Origin: Molossus alvarezi
Lineage: Eukaryota; Chordata; Mammalia; Chiroptera; Molossidae
Reading direction: 5' to 3'
Assembly: GCA_037176705.1 (NCBI GenBank)
Contig: CM073889.1
Coordinates: forward strand, 101,139,890-101,203,889
DNA: 64,000 nt
Position 1 is the first letter of the stretch. Every line of letters begins with the position of its first letter. Below are positions 34,966 to 46,400 of the stretch, piece after piece. The notes under the pieces are model-generated. The model was not told where the DNA came from. It did not search any database and saw only the letters and a program-made list of their open reading frames with translations. Both the position numbers and the translations under genes were made by a program.

Positions 34966-34979
34966 AAACAAAGAAATGA

Positions 34980-35215
34980 TATGCTCAATATTTTGTATTT
35001 TGTGAAATATTTGATATATACATAAAATTAAATCTCTTCTTTTATGGTACTGGTTCACTGTCTCCTAATTTACTGTGCCTTAAATGGAAAGCAAACATTA
35101 GTGGACCTGAAAATCCATGGTAGCCAAAATCTGTCCTAACACTCTCAAAATATGCAAGTGACACCCTAGTGCACTCTGTCCCAACTTAGGTTGAGAATCC
35201 ATAAATCATAAACTA
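34980..35215. other. Intron 1 sequence, nothing recognised
   Basis: Unassigned spacer. Confidence 0.35.
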
Positions 35216-35436
35216 GCCCTGGCCGGTTTGGCTCAGTGGTTAAAGCGTCGGCCTGCGGTCCTGAGAGACCCAGGTTCGGTTCCCGCTAAGGGCATGTACC
35301 TCGGTTGCAGTTTGTCCCCGGCTCTGGTCAGTCGTGCGGGTGGCAGCCACTCGATGTGTTCCTTTCACATCGATGTTTCTCTCTCTATCTCTGTTTCTCT
35401 CTCTCCCTCCCACTCTACCTGAACAAAAAAAAAAAA
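35216..35436 (+). repeat. Ves-type SINE, long form, 3' clipped
   Basis: Direct repeat AAATCATAAACTA. The A-run follows 'ctacctgaac' directly, so the terminal hairpin block is missing. Confidence 0.92.
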
Positions 35437-35439
35437 ATC

Positions 35440-36190
35440 ATAAACTATATTCCCGAATCATCTACTTCCTGATAAAACACAAACACACAGCATTTTTACC
35501 CAACAGACTTTAAGGTGAAACCTCATAATTTAAATAGGATACCAGAGAAATAATGGGCAATGGTCACTAGACAAAGGACATGTTAAACACCACAGGTGCC
35601 ACTAGTCCAATGGAACATCCTCTAAAAGGTTACTACGTTACTACTGCTATATTAAGTTGAGTATTCCACTCCAGTGAAATCAGAGTAATGAAATTAAAAG
35701 CCCGCAAATATAAAATAAGAGGTGTGGAAGACAGAAAGGTAACAAAACGGCAGTAACTGGACCACAGAGCTAAGGACACGCCGACGTAACCGCCTGCTAA
35801 AAAGGACACTAACAAGAAACAAGTCAATCCACTCCATGGAATCCTAGGAAGGCAAAAGAGCTGCAGAAAAGCACCATGGAAGGCAGGGGCATGGTGCACA
35901 GCTAACATCTGGGGTCTCCCCATGCCTGCCCTAAGTAGGAAACCACGTGTGCTCTCTGGAGAAATCTGACTGGAGAGACTGGACTCTGAAGCCAAGGTTG
36001 AGAAGGGTATGAGGTGGAAGATGAAAACAGAAGAATGAAGTTAAAGTGTACTTGCTTCATAGTTATACCATGAATTTCCCAGCCTCCAAGGAAGGACATT
36101 AGAGGATTCTTCTTAAGCGAAACTAAAGGGGAACCCAGGGAAAAGATACAGACATTTGGGATTACCCCCATTTAAAAAGCTGGCTGGCTA
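35440..36190. other. Intron 1 sequence, 750 bases unassigned
   Basis: Less AT-rich than most of the intron. I see no splice-bounded coding exon, and the open frames on the minus strand at 35633-36171 have no recognised relation. Confidence 0.4.
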
Positions 36191-36191
36191 T

Positions 36192-36452
36192 GCCCTGGCC
36201 AGTTTTTCTCAGTGGTTAGAGCATCGGCCCTCAGACTGAAGGGTCACTGGTTCGATTCTGGGTCAAGGGCACGTACCTGGGTTGCAGGTTCGATCTCTGG
36301 CCCCAGTTGGGGTCATGCAAGGTGCAACCAATCAATGTATCTCTCTCACATCCATGTTTCTCTCTCTCCCTCCTTCCCTTCCATTCTATCTAAAAATCAA
36401 CAAAAAAATATCCTTGGGTGAGGATTAACAAAAATAAAGTAAAATAAAATAA
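36192..36452 (+). repeat. Ves-type SINE, long form
   Basis: Flanked by AAAGCTGGCTGGCTAT and AAAAGCTTGCTAT. Confidence 0.88.
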
Positions 36453-36542
36453 AAAGCTTGCTATCCACCTACAGCAATTCCCACCATCCAACAAATTCAC
36501 TCATGCAGAAAGTGCCCAATCAATTTTGGGAGTCTCAATCTC

Positions 36543-36776
36543 TCTCTCTCTTTTTTTTTTTTTTTATCCTCACCGGAGGACATTTTACACTTATCTTCAG
36601 ATAAAGCGGGAGAAAGAAAGGGAGGAAGAGAGAGAGAGACACATCGACTGGTTGCCACCCACACAACCCCAACCAGGGCCAGGGACAAACTGAAACCGAG
36701 GTACGAGCCCTTAGCTGTAACTGAACCCTGGTCCGCAGGCCAACGCTCTAACCACTGAGCAAAACCAGCCAAGGCA
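36543..36776 (-). repeat. Ves-type SINE, long form
   Basis: Direct repeat GGAGTCTCAATCT at about 36529-36541 and 36777-36789. Confidence 0.92.
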
Positions 36777-36897
36777 GGAGTCTCAATCTTACATAATGGA
36801 CAATGAGGAGGGAAACTGGCAGCGGAGTGAATGGAAGCTACACAGACCATTTCCCAGGACCAAACTGGAATTACAACTAAAATAAAGACAAATCAAC

Positions 36898-36943
36898 AGC
36901 CCAGCCAATGTGGCTCAGTGGCTGAGCATCAACCCATGCACTG
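36898..36943 (+). repeat. Ves-type SINE stub, 5' end only
   Basis: 'agcccagccaatgtggctcag' to 'aacccatgcac', cut where L1 3' sequence begins. Confidence 0.8.
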
Positions 36944-36953
36944 GAGAGTATTA

Positions 36954-37172
36954 CAGTTGTCCCTCACCACTTTGAGCTGCAGCTTCACTCTATCGGGGTC
37001 TTTTCAAATGCTATACTATATTTGGAAAAACCACGATAGAGTGAAGCAGCAAAAGTCGAAGCACGAAGTGGTGAGGAATAACTGTGTATAAACAAAGAAT
37101 CCTACTTCACAAAAATTCATTTATTGAGGTAGAGTCTGGAACTGATTAACCACAATAAACGAGAGCCGACTG
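36954..37172. mobile_element. Tigger/pogo-like MITE in an L1 3' end
   Basis: 219 bases starting CAGTTGTCCCTCACC and ending GAGAGCCGACTG, with TA outside both ends (36952-36953, 37173-37174). Removing it and one TA restores the L1 text 'ggagagtat-tatgctaag'. The first 131 bases form a large imperfect palindrome (36954-37084). Non-coding. Family name inferred from the CAGT ends and TA duplication. Confidence 0.7.
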
Positions 37173-37673
37173 TATGCTAAGCAAAATAAGCCAATCAGAG
37201 AAAGATAAATACCACAAGATCTCAATTATTTGTGGAATATAATGAACACTATAAGTTGATGAATAAAATAGGCCCACAGACAGAAGTAGGGTACAGACTG
37301 ACAAACCTCAGGAGAGAGGGGCGGGGGCAGGAAAGAAATAAACCACAGAACTTATATGCATATATGCATAACCAGTGGACATAGAAAACAATGCGGGGGG
37401 GAAAGGGAAAAGGGGATTGGGAGAAGGGTGTCAATGGGGAAAAAAGCAGAAACATCTGTATCAAAAATAAATTAATAAAAAAAGAAAAAGAATGGAAAAT
37501 CAAAAATAAGACTTATTTGGAAACCCTTCAACATGAAATAAAAAAACAAAAGAAGGAATTAGAAGACAAATGATCCTGAGAGAAGAAAAAAATATAAAAA
37601 CTAAAATTGAGAGAAGAAAAAATATAAAAACTAAAATTAATATCCTCAGGGAGATATTAAAAACAGTAAGTGT

Positions 37674-37868
37674 AGCCCAGCCGGTGTGGCTCAGTGGACT
37701 GAGCACCTCATGGACTGAGAGGTCCCAGTTCCATTCCCAGTCAGGGCACATGCCCAGGTTGTGGGCTCCATCCCCAGTAGGGGGAGTGCAGGAGGCAGCC
37801 AATAGCTATTTCTCTCTCACATCAATGTTTCTCTCTCTTCCTCTCTTTCTCTCTCAAAAAAAACAAAA
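37674..37868 (+). repeat. Ves-type SINE, short form
   Basis: Flanked by CAGTAAGTGTA and AAATAAGTGTA. Confidence 0.9.
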
Positions 37869-38177
37869 ATAAGTGTAAACATTTATATAGCACCTAGTAT
37901 GTCCTCATAAACTATTCTAAGTGCTTTACATACTGACTCATTTAATCCTTACCACAACCTATGAGGTAGAACTTTTATTATTCTCATTGCCTAAATCATA
38001 GGTTACCAAATTATGGTCCAAAGGCCAAATACAGGCAGCTGCCTGAAGAATCATTTTTTACATTCTTAAATGATTGAAAAAATAAGGAATATTTTGTGAC
38101 ATATGGAATTTATATGAAATTAAGACTTCAGTATCCATACATACCCATAAGTAAAGTTTTATTAGAACACAGCCACA

Positions 38178-38433
38178 GCCCTGGCCGGTTTGGCTCAGCA
38201 GTTAGAGCGTCCGCCTGCGGTCCCGAGAGACCCGGGTTCGGTTCCCGCTAAGGGCACGTACCTCGGTTGCAGTTTGTCCCCGGCCCTGGTTGGTCGTGCG
38301 GGTGGCAGCCACTCGATGTGTCCCTTTCACATCGATGTTTCCCTCTCTGTCTCTCTCTTCTTCTCTCTCCCTCCCACTCTGTCTGTACAAAAAATGGAAA
38401 AATGTCCTCGGATGAGGATAAAAAAAAAAAAAA
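38178..38433 (+). repeat. Ves-type SINE, long form (first of a pair)
   Basis: Near-consensus copy. Preceded by AGAACACAGCCACA, which recurs at 38434 and in altered form at 38714. Confidence 0.93.
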
Positions 38434-38450
38434 AGAACACAGCCACATTC

Positions 38451-38713
38451 GCCCTGGCCGGTCTGGCTCAGCAGTTAGAGCTTCATCTCACGGCCCGGAC
38501 CGGAGAGTCCCAAGTTCAGTTCCCGCTAAGGGCACGTACACAGTTGCAGTTTGTCCCTGGCCCCGGTGGGGTCGTGTGGGTGGCAACCACTCGATGTGTC
38601 TCTCTTACATTGATGTTTCTTTCTCTCTCTCATCTTCCCTCTCTCCCTCCCGCTCTATCTGAAGATAAATGCAAAAATGTCCTTGGGTGAGGATAAAAAG
38701 AAAAAAAAAAGGA
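38451..38713 (+). repeat. Ves-type SINE, long form (second of a pair)
   Basis: Inserted at the same target as the first. Its sequence differs in the body ('acggcccggaccggagagtcc'), so it is an independent insertion, not a tandem duplication. Confidence 0.92.
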
Positions 38714-40273
38714 GAACACGGTCACACTCATTTGTTTACATACTGTCTATAGCTGCTTTCATGATACAACAGCAGAGCAGAGTTGTTGAAACAGAGACCA
38801 TGTGTGGTGTCCTCATCCATTTAGACTGCTACTCAATGCACTACATATTTCAATGACGCTTGTGACAATGACAGCATTTCAAGTGCCATGTGTATTGCCA
38901 TACTGAAACTTTTTTTTATTATTACTGGTAAAGAACTATCATTTCAAAGCAAAAAAAAAAAAAGTAAACTTTGCTGAGACACTTTTTTTTTTATCCTCAC
39001 CCGAGGACATTTTTCCATATTTTGTTCAGATAGAGTGGGAGGGAGAGAGAGAAAAAACATGGACGTGAAAAGGACACATGGTGGTGGGGGGGGGGGATGG
39101 CGGCGGAGTGAATGGAGCTACACAGATCATCTCCCAGGACCAAACTGGATTTACAACAAAAATAAAGGCAAATCTTCAGGAAGGGGCAACCAAAAGACAC
39201 CTTGGAGGACCACATAACCAGTGACACCGACTTAATCCTGGTAGGTTTGCGAGGACGCGAGAGGGGGCCGGGAGCCCACGGTCTGCAGCGGCCTGGGCGG
39301 GGAGCCCGCAGCGGCCTGGGCGGGGACCAGGGGGCTCGGCGGGAAGTTGCTGCTGCCGCCGCCTCGGCTGCAACCTGCCTGAGTCCTGCGAACTCTGCCG
39401 CCTGCTAAGCCCTCGGCTGGTGCCGCACGGACTGGCTACGACCAGGGGACTCGGCAGGACACTGCTGCCACCTTGGCTGCAACCCCAGCTGAGTCCTGCC
39501 AACTCTGCGTGCTAAGCCCTCAGCTGGTGCCGCACAAACTCGCTGGGACCAGGGGACTCTGCTGGAAGCTGCTGCCACGTCGGCAGTGTCCCGCTACCGC
39601 TGCTTAGTCCTGGGGCTTCTGCTGAGTGCAACGCCCTCGGCTGGTGCCACAGCCGCAGCCACCCGTGGCTGGAAGCAGCACCCACGGGTTAAAAGTCCCA
39701 GGCGGCTCCACGACGCAGAGTCTAGACAGAGGCTAAATTGGCGGCAGCCACTCACCTTGGGCTCCAGCAGAGGGAAGGCAGACTGGACTGGAACTGTGTG
39801 GGGACACTCGGGTTTTGGAGGGTGCTAAGAGCTTTCGCTGAGTGCAGCCACGCAGAACTGTGGTCATTTTACTCCTTCCCAGGGCCCTGGGGAGAGGTGG
39901 AGGCCCCTCCCTCAGAGATTCAACCCCACCTGGTGGCCATTGAAATGCTAATTGAGGCCCATTAACAACCAGCAGCTGCCCCACAATCCGGAAATCCTAT
40001 TACACTGAGCACCTAAGGGAGTTTTTCAGGCAACTTAGAAACCAAGCGTCTTCAGGTGACCTCTACTAATAGCCTCCAGGCAAAAAAAAGCTAGAGGATA
40101 ACTACCATTCCCTGGGCTAGCAACACTAACCAGAAAAGCTAAGACTTGACGGTGGTGTTTAAAGTGGGCCCTCCCTGGCTCATCCAAACCCAGGAGAGGG
40201 AGCCACAAACAGCAGAACACCAACACCCACAGGGAAAATTTGGCAGACTCCAAAGCCCACTGTGATAGCCAAA

Positions 40274-41177
40274 ATGGTGAAAAACAGAAACGAAAGCCAA
40301 ATGAAAGAACAAGAGACCTCTAGGGAAGATGAGATGAATGAGGTGTAGTTAAGCAAGTTAACAGAACTAGAATTTAGAGCCGTGATGTTGAGGAAGCTCA
40401 ACAGCATGTGTAAGGATATGAACACCATGAGTAAAGACATAGAAATGTTGAAAATCAACAAGTTGGAAATTAAAAACGAACAGGAAGAAATGAAGAATGA
40501 CATATCAGAAATGAAAAACACATTGGAAGGTCTAAAAAGCAGAGTAGGGGAAGCTGAGGACCAGATCAGTGAATTAGAAGACAGGGTAGAAAAAATCAAC
40601 CAATCAGAAAACCAAAAGGAAAAAAACAATTAAAAAACAGGAAGACAGCTTAAGAGAACTGTGGGACAACGGGAAACGGAATAATATTCGCATCATAGGA
40701 GTCCCTGAAGAAGAAGAAAATAAGCAAGGGTTAGAGAATATATTCAAAGAAATAGTGACAGAAAACTTCCCTAATTTGGTGAAGGAAGAAGGCATTCAAG
40801 TTCAAGAAGCACAGAGAGCCCCAAGTAAGAAGAACCCAAACAGGCCCACACCAAGACACATAGTAATTAAAATGCCACGAATTAAAGACAAAGAGAGAAT
40901 CCTAAAAGCAGCAAGAGATAAGCAACAGGTTACCTACAAAGGAAACCCCATAAGGCTCTCAGATGACTTCACACAAGAAACACTACAGGCCAGAAGGGAA
41001 TGGTATGAAGTAATCAAGGTCATGAAAAACAAAAATCTCAATCCAAGACTACTCTACCCAGCAAGGCTATCATTCAAAATAGAAGGTCAAATAAAGAGCT
41101 TCCCAGACAAAAAAAGGCTAAGGGAATACATTAGCACCAAACCAGCACTGCAAGAAATGTTAAAAGGACTGCTGTAA
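40274..41177 (+). pseudogene. L1 ORF1 pseudogene
   Basis: Starts MVKNRNESQMKEQETSR, has a TAG at 40346-40348 (codon 25) and a frameshift near 40625-40640. In between is a coiled coil (about 40382-40620, heptad-like KNEQEEMKNDISEMKN). The RNA-binding domain and C-terminal domain follow to the stop at 41175-41177 (TENFPNLVKEEGIQVQEAQR, then SDDFTQETLQARREW). ORF1 protein is the trimeric RNA-binding partner of ORF2 in the L1 particle. Confidence 0.9.
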
Positions 41178-42159
41178 TTACCAGGAGAAATGGGAAGAAA
41201 AATAAAACCACACTAAACAAAAATGGCAATAAATAAGTACATATCAATAATCACCTTAGGACTTCCGGTCAAGATGGTGGCGTAGGTAAACGCGGTATCG
41301 CGTCCTCCCACAACCACATCAAAGTTACAACTAAACTAAAGAACAACCATCATTCAAAACCGCCTGAAATCAAGCTGAATGGAAGTCGTACAACTACGGA
41401 ACTAAGGGGGGGAAAAAAAAGCAGCTACATCCAGACCAGTAGGACGGGCGGCGGCGCGAGGGGGGGCGGCGGAGCGCGCAGCGGCGAGACAGGCTGGTCC
41501 CACACCCAAGCGTGGTGGATAAAAATCAGGAGGCTCCCGCGGCTGGGAAGGTCCTTCCTGAGGACTGAGGGGTCCCCGTCCCACACCAGGTGCCCCGTTC
41601 AGGGTTCCAGTGCCAGGAAGAGAAGTCCCCATAACTTCTGGCTGGAAAAACCAGCGGAAACTGAGGCTCAGGGAGGCTGAGGCGGCTGGAGCCCCAGGCA
41701 GCTCCCTAAAGGGCCCGCGCACGGACTTATCGGACTCTCTCCCTCTGAGCTCGGAGGGGAGGCAGCTCGAGGGGCACCAGAGACATACAGGGAAGAACTG
41801 AGCTGTTTGGCACTGGAGCGAGCGCTGGAGAGGGGCCTTCCTCGGGGACAAACGTGCTGTCAGAGGACTTTGTTCCTTTGGTGAGCCCTTCCCGGGGGCG
41901 GCAGACAGAAGCCATATCTGGGACTCCAGCAACCTGGCTCACACTGGTAGCCCCGCCCTGCTGACTCCCTGAGGCCCCGCCCCACCCCGCCCCACACAAC
42001 TTTCAAGCTGTTGTCACTTGCTTAACCATAGGATTGGCCGGTCTTGGATCCTGCTTCAGGTTTTTCCTAAATTCTTTCAAACGAGCAGCACCGGGTCTCA
42101 GCGAGCCCCATACCGCTCATTAAGTAATACACAGAAACAAACAGAGGGAGGCAGCCAAA

Positions 42160-43101
42160 ATGAGGATACAAAGAAACAGGTCCCAAATGAAAGAACAGAA
42201 CAAAACCCCAATAAAAGAACTAAGCGAAAGGGAGATAAGCAACCTAACAGATGCTGAGTTCAAAATACTGCTTATAAGGATGCTCAATGAACTTAGTGAG
42301 AACCTCAGTGAACTTAGGGAGGGCATCAAGAGCATAAAAAAGTACCAGTTAGAAATCATGGATACACAGTTAGAATTAAAGGAGGCATTAACTGAAATAA
42401 AGAATAATTTACACAGCTTCAATAATAGAGTATGTAGATCCAAGGAGCAAACCATCGATTTGGAATATAAGGAAGCAAAAAACACCCAATCAGAAGAGCA
42501 AAAAGAAAAAAGAATCCAAAAAAATGAGGATAGAGTAAGGAGCCTCTGGGATAACTTCAAGCGTGCCAACATTCGCATCTTGGGGGTGCCCGAAGGAGAA
42601 GAGAGAGAACAAGAAATCGAAAACCTGTTTGAAACAATAATGGCAGAAAACTTTCCTAACTTGGTGAAGGAAACAGACATACAAGTCCAGGAAGCACAGA
42701 GAGTCCCAAACAAGATGAACCCCAAGAGGCACACACCAAGACACATCATCATCAAAATGCAAAAGGTTCAAGACAAAGAGAGAATATTAAAAGCAGCAAG
42801 AGAAAGGCAGATAGTTACCTACAAGGGAGTACCCATTAGGCTGTCAGCTGATTTCTCAAAAGAAACTTTGCAGGCCAGAAGGGAGTGGCAAGAAATATTT
42901 AGAGTGATGAAAACCAAGAACCTACAACCAAAATTACTCTATCCTGCAAAGCTGTCATTTAGAATCGATGGACATACAAAATCTTTCCCAGACAAGAAAA
43001 AGTTAAAGGAGTTCATCACCACCAAACCATTATTATATGAAATGATGAAGGGTCTTTTTGAAGAAAAAGATAAAATGTATGAACAAACAAAATGGCAATG
43101 A
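42160..43101 (+). CDS. Intact ORF1p of the HAL1-like element (313 aa)
   Basis: Uninterrupted from MRIQRNRSQMKEQNK to the TGA at 43099-43101. Residues about 35-115 are coiled-coil-like, rich in E, L and K at heptad spacing. The RNA-recognition-type domain starts about residue 128 (SLWDNFKRANIRILGVPEGE) and the C-terminal domain runs from about 225 (SADFSKETLQARREWQEIF) to 295. Length and layout match L1 ORF1p, a trimeric nucleic-acid chaperone of the retrotransposition particle. The open frame contrasts with the broken ORF1 of the host L1, so this insertion is younger or its ORF was under selection longer. Expression unknown. Confidence 0.88.
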   Translation: MRIQRNRSQMKEQNKTPIKELSEREISNLTDAEFKILLIRMLNELSENLSELREGIKSIKKYQLEIMDTQLELKEALTEIKNNLHSFNNRVCRSKEQTIDLEYKEAKNTQSEEQKEKRIQKNEDRVRSLWDNFKRANIRILGVPEGEEREQEIENLFETIMAENFPNLVKETDIQVQEAQRVPNKMNPKRHTPRHIIIKMQKVQDKERILKAARERQIVTYKGVPIRLSADFSKETLQARREWQEIFRVMKTKNLQPKLLYPAKLSFRIDGHTKSFPDKKKLKEFITTKPLLYEMMKGLFEEKDKMYEQTKWQ

Positions 43102-43223
43102 ATGCATATCTATCAACAATGGAATCTACAAACAAAATGAACAGGAAGAACAGAAACATTCTCATAGATACAGAGAACATTTTGGTGGTTGCCAGTTGGG
43201 AAGGGGATTGGGGGAATGGGTGA
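43092..43223 (+). pseudogene. Remnant ORF2 start fused to ORF2 end region
   Basis: ATG with ORF2-like first codons (MAMNAYLST) runs straight into the L1 3' phrase 'atggaatctacaaac' at about 43118 and stops at TGA 43221-43223, 43 codons in all. The deletion junction is shared with the older copy at about 6388. Confidence 0.7.
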
Positions 43224-43356
43224 AAAAGGTGAAGGGATTAAGAAGCACAAATTCATTGCTAGACTGACAAACCTCAAAGGGAAAGGGGTTGGGAGGGTGG
43301 GAAGAAATAAACCAAAGAACTTATATACATAACCAATGGACACAGACAATAATGTG

Positions 43357-43406
43357 GGGAAAGGTGGGAGGGGGGCGGGAGGGGGGAGGAGGGGGTCAAT
43401 GGGGGA
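43357..43406 (+). other. G-rich tract in the HAL1-like 3' UTR
   Basis: Several runs of four to six G in about 50 bases, able in principle to form a G-quadruplex. A similar tract sits in the L1 3' UTR. Confidence 0.8.
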
Positions 43407-46400
43407 AAAATGTGGAACATCTGTAATACATTTTACATCCAACAATAAAGATTTGGAAAAAATAATAATAATAATCACCTTAAATGTAAATGGACTGAAT
43501 GCACCCATAAAAAGACACAGAGTAGCTGACTGGATAAGAAAGCATGACTCATCTATATGTTGTTTACAAGAGACCCACCTCACAACGAAAGACTCACATA
43601 GATTGAAAGTGAAGGGATGGAAAAAAATCTTCCAAGCAAACGGAAAAGAAAAAAAAGCTGGGGTAGCAATACTCATATCTGATAAAATAGATTTCAGAAT
43701 GAAGGCCATAATTAGAGACAAAGAAGGCCACTACATCATATTGAAAGGATCTATCCAACAGGAAGATATAACCTTGATAAACATATATGCACCCAATATA
43801 GGAGCACCAAAATATATTTAAAAGTTTCTGGAGGACTTCAAAGGAGAAATCGATAGCAAAACAATCATAGCAGGAGACTACAAAACCCCGCTGACCTCAC
43901 TGGATAGATCCTCTAGACAAAAAATTAGCAAGGAAACAGAGACTCTAAATGAAGCACTAGACCAAATGGATTTAATAGATATCTACAGAGAACTACACCC
44001 CAAAACTCCAGAATTCACATTCTTCTCAAGTGCACATGGGGCATTCTCAAAGATAGACCACATGTTAGGTCACAAATTAAGGCTCTACAAGTTCAAGAAG
44101 ATTGAAATCATATCAAGCATCTTCTCAGATTACAATGGCATGAAACTAGAAATCAACTGCAAGAAGAACATGCAAAGACATTTGAACACATGGAAGCTAA
44201 ATATCATGTTATTGAACAATGAATGGGTCACCGAGCAGATCAAGGAAGAAATCAAAAACTTCCTGGAAAACAATGAAAATGAAGACACAACAACACAAAA
44301 TCTATGGGATGCAGCAAAAGCAGTTCTGAGAGGGAAGTTCATAGCACTACAGGCCTACCTCAAAAAAGAAGAAAAATCTCTAATACACTATCTAACCTCA
44401 CAACTTAAAGAACTAGAGAGCAAACAAAAAGAAAACCCCAGAGCAAGTAGAAGGAAGGAAATAGTAAAGATCAGAGCAGAAATAAATGACATAGAGACCA
44501 AAAAAACAATTCAAAGGATCAATAAAACAAAGAGCTGGTTTTTCGAAAAGATAAACAAGATTGATGGACCCTTAGCTAGACTCACCAAGAAACAAAGAGA
44601 GAGAATCCGAATACACAAAATCAGAAATGAAAGAGGAGATATAACAACTGACAACACAGAAATACAAAAGATCGTTAACAACTACTATGAACAATTATAT
44701 GGCAACAAAGTCGACAATCTAAGCGAAATAGACAAATTTCTAGAAACACACTGTCTCCCAAAACTGGATCAGGAAGAGTTAGAAAACTTGAACAGACCAA
44801 TAACAACAGAAGAAATTGAAGATGTAATCAAGACTCTCCCAGCAAACAAAAGCCCAGGCCCAGATGGCTTCACGGGGGTGTTTTACCCAACATTCAAAGA
44901 AGAACTAATACCTATTCTCCTCAAACTATTTCAAAAAATTCAAGAAGAAGGAAGACTTCCAAACTCGTTTTATGAAGCCAGCATAATTCTAATTCCAAAA
45001 CCAGAAAAAGACACAACAAAGAAAGAAAACTACAGGCCAATATCCCTGATAAACATAGATGCCAAAGTCCTGAACAAAATACTAGCAAATCAGACCCAGC
45101 AATACACCAAAAAAATTATCCACCATGACCAAGTGGAATTCATCCCAGGGATGCAAGGCTGGTACAATATTCGCAAATCCATAAATGTGATACACCACAT
45201 AAATAAAATGAAGAATAAAAATCACATGATAATATCAATAGATGCTGAAAAAGCCTTTGACAAAATCCAGCATCCATTTCTGATAAAAACATTCAGCAGT
45301 GTGGGAATAGAGGGATCATATCTTGACATAATAAAGGCCATATATGAAAGACCTACAGCCAACATCATACTCAATGGGCAAAAACTAAAAGCATTTTCCT
45401 TAAGAACAGGAACAAGGCAAGGATGCCCACTTTCGCCACTCCTATTTAACATAGTACTGGAAGTCTTAGCCACAGTAATCAGACAGGAAGAAAAAGTAAA
45501 AGAGATACAAATTGGAAAGGAGGAAGTGAAATTGTCATTATTTGCAGATGACATGATACTATACATAGAAAACCCCAAAGACTCCATCAAAAGTTTAGTA
45601 GACTTAATAAATGAATTTGGCAAAGTAGCAGGATACAAAATTAACGTCAAGAAATCGATGGCATTCTTATACACCAATGATGAACTCACAGAAAGAGAAA
45701 CTAAGAAAACAATCCCATTTACCATTGCGGCAAAAAAATTAAGATACCTAGGAATAAACTTAACCAAAGAAATAAAGGACCTATTCGTAGAAAACTACAG
45801 GTCATTGAAAAAAAAAATAGAGGAAGATATAAAAAAGTGGAAGCACATACCCTGTTCATGGATTGGGAGAATTAACATCATTAAAGTGTCCATATTACCC
45901 AAAGCAATCTATAGGTTCAACACAATCCCCATCAAAATACCAACGGCATACTTCACAGAATTAGAACAATTATTTCAAAAGTTCATATGGAACCAAAAAA
46001 GGCCTCAAATAGCCACAGCAATCTTGAAAAGGAAGAACAAAATTGGAGGGATCACAATACCAGATTTCAGGTTATACTACAAAGCCACTGTAATCAAAAC
46101 AGCCTGGTACTGGCACAAGAACAGGCATATAGACCAGTGGAACAGGACAGAGAACCCAGAAATGGACCCAAGGCAATATGCTCAATTAATATTTGACAAA
46201 GGTGGCAAGAGCATACAGTGGAGTAAGGACAGCCTCTTTAATAAATGGTGCTGGGAAAATTGGACAGCTACTTGCCGAAAAATGAAACTAGACCATCAAC
46301 TTACACCCTACACCAAAATAAACTCAAAATGGATAAAAGACTTAAATGTAACTCATGAATCCATAAAAATCCTAGAAGAGACTGCAGGCAACAAAATTTC

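Larger units (their letters stand above)
36807..37512 (+). repeat. Composite L1: 5' end joined to 3' end
   Basis: 36807-36897 matches the start of the full-length L1 at 39098 ('ggcagcggagtgaatggaagc'). It is followed by 46 bases of a short-form SINE and then by L1 3'-end sequence from 36944 ('ggagagta', then 'tgctaagcaaaataagcc') to an A-rich end near 37490. The coding region is gone, consistent with a deletion from inside a SINE in the 5' UTR to the 3' UTR. Confidence 0.8.
41259..43469 (+). mobile_element. HAL1-like ORF1-only LINE, young copy
   Basis: 2.2 kb element between direct repeats AATAATCACCTTA (41246-41258 and 43470-43482). It has a 0.9-kb GC-rich 5' UTR starting GGACTTCCGGTCAAGATGG (a YY1-like CAAGATGG as in L1 5' ends), an intact ORF1, a 43-codon remnant ORF2, a G-rich 3' UTR, an AATAAA at about 43444 and an (AAT)n tail. 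The ORF2 body is missing, so mobility must have depended on reverse transcriptase from a full L1. Confidence 0.9.

Noticed and set aside
35633..36171. Overlapping minus-strand frames of 120 and 89 codons as DYM alternative exons
   Set aside because: No good splice sites at useful phases and no relation to dymeclin.
38190..38690. 166-codon frame and many similar MAQRLERRPAVQRDPGSV frames
   Set aside because: All are readings of Ves SINE bodies; the repeated peptide is a by-product of the repeat.
37872..38740. CRISPR-like array from regularly spaced short repeats
   Set aside because: The spaced repeats are target-site duplications between two SINEs. Mammalian DNA, no cas genes.
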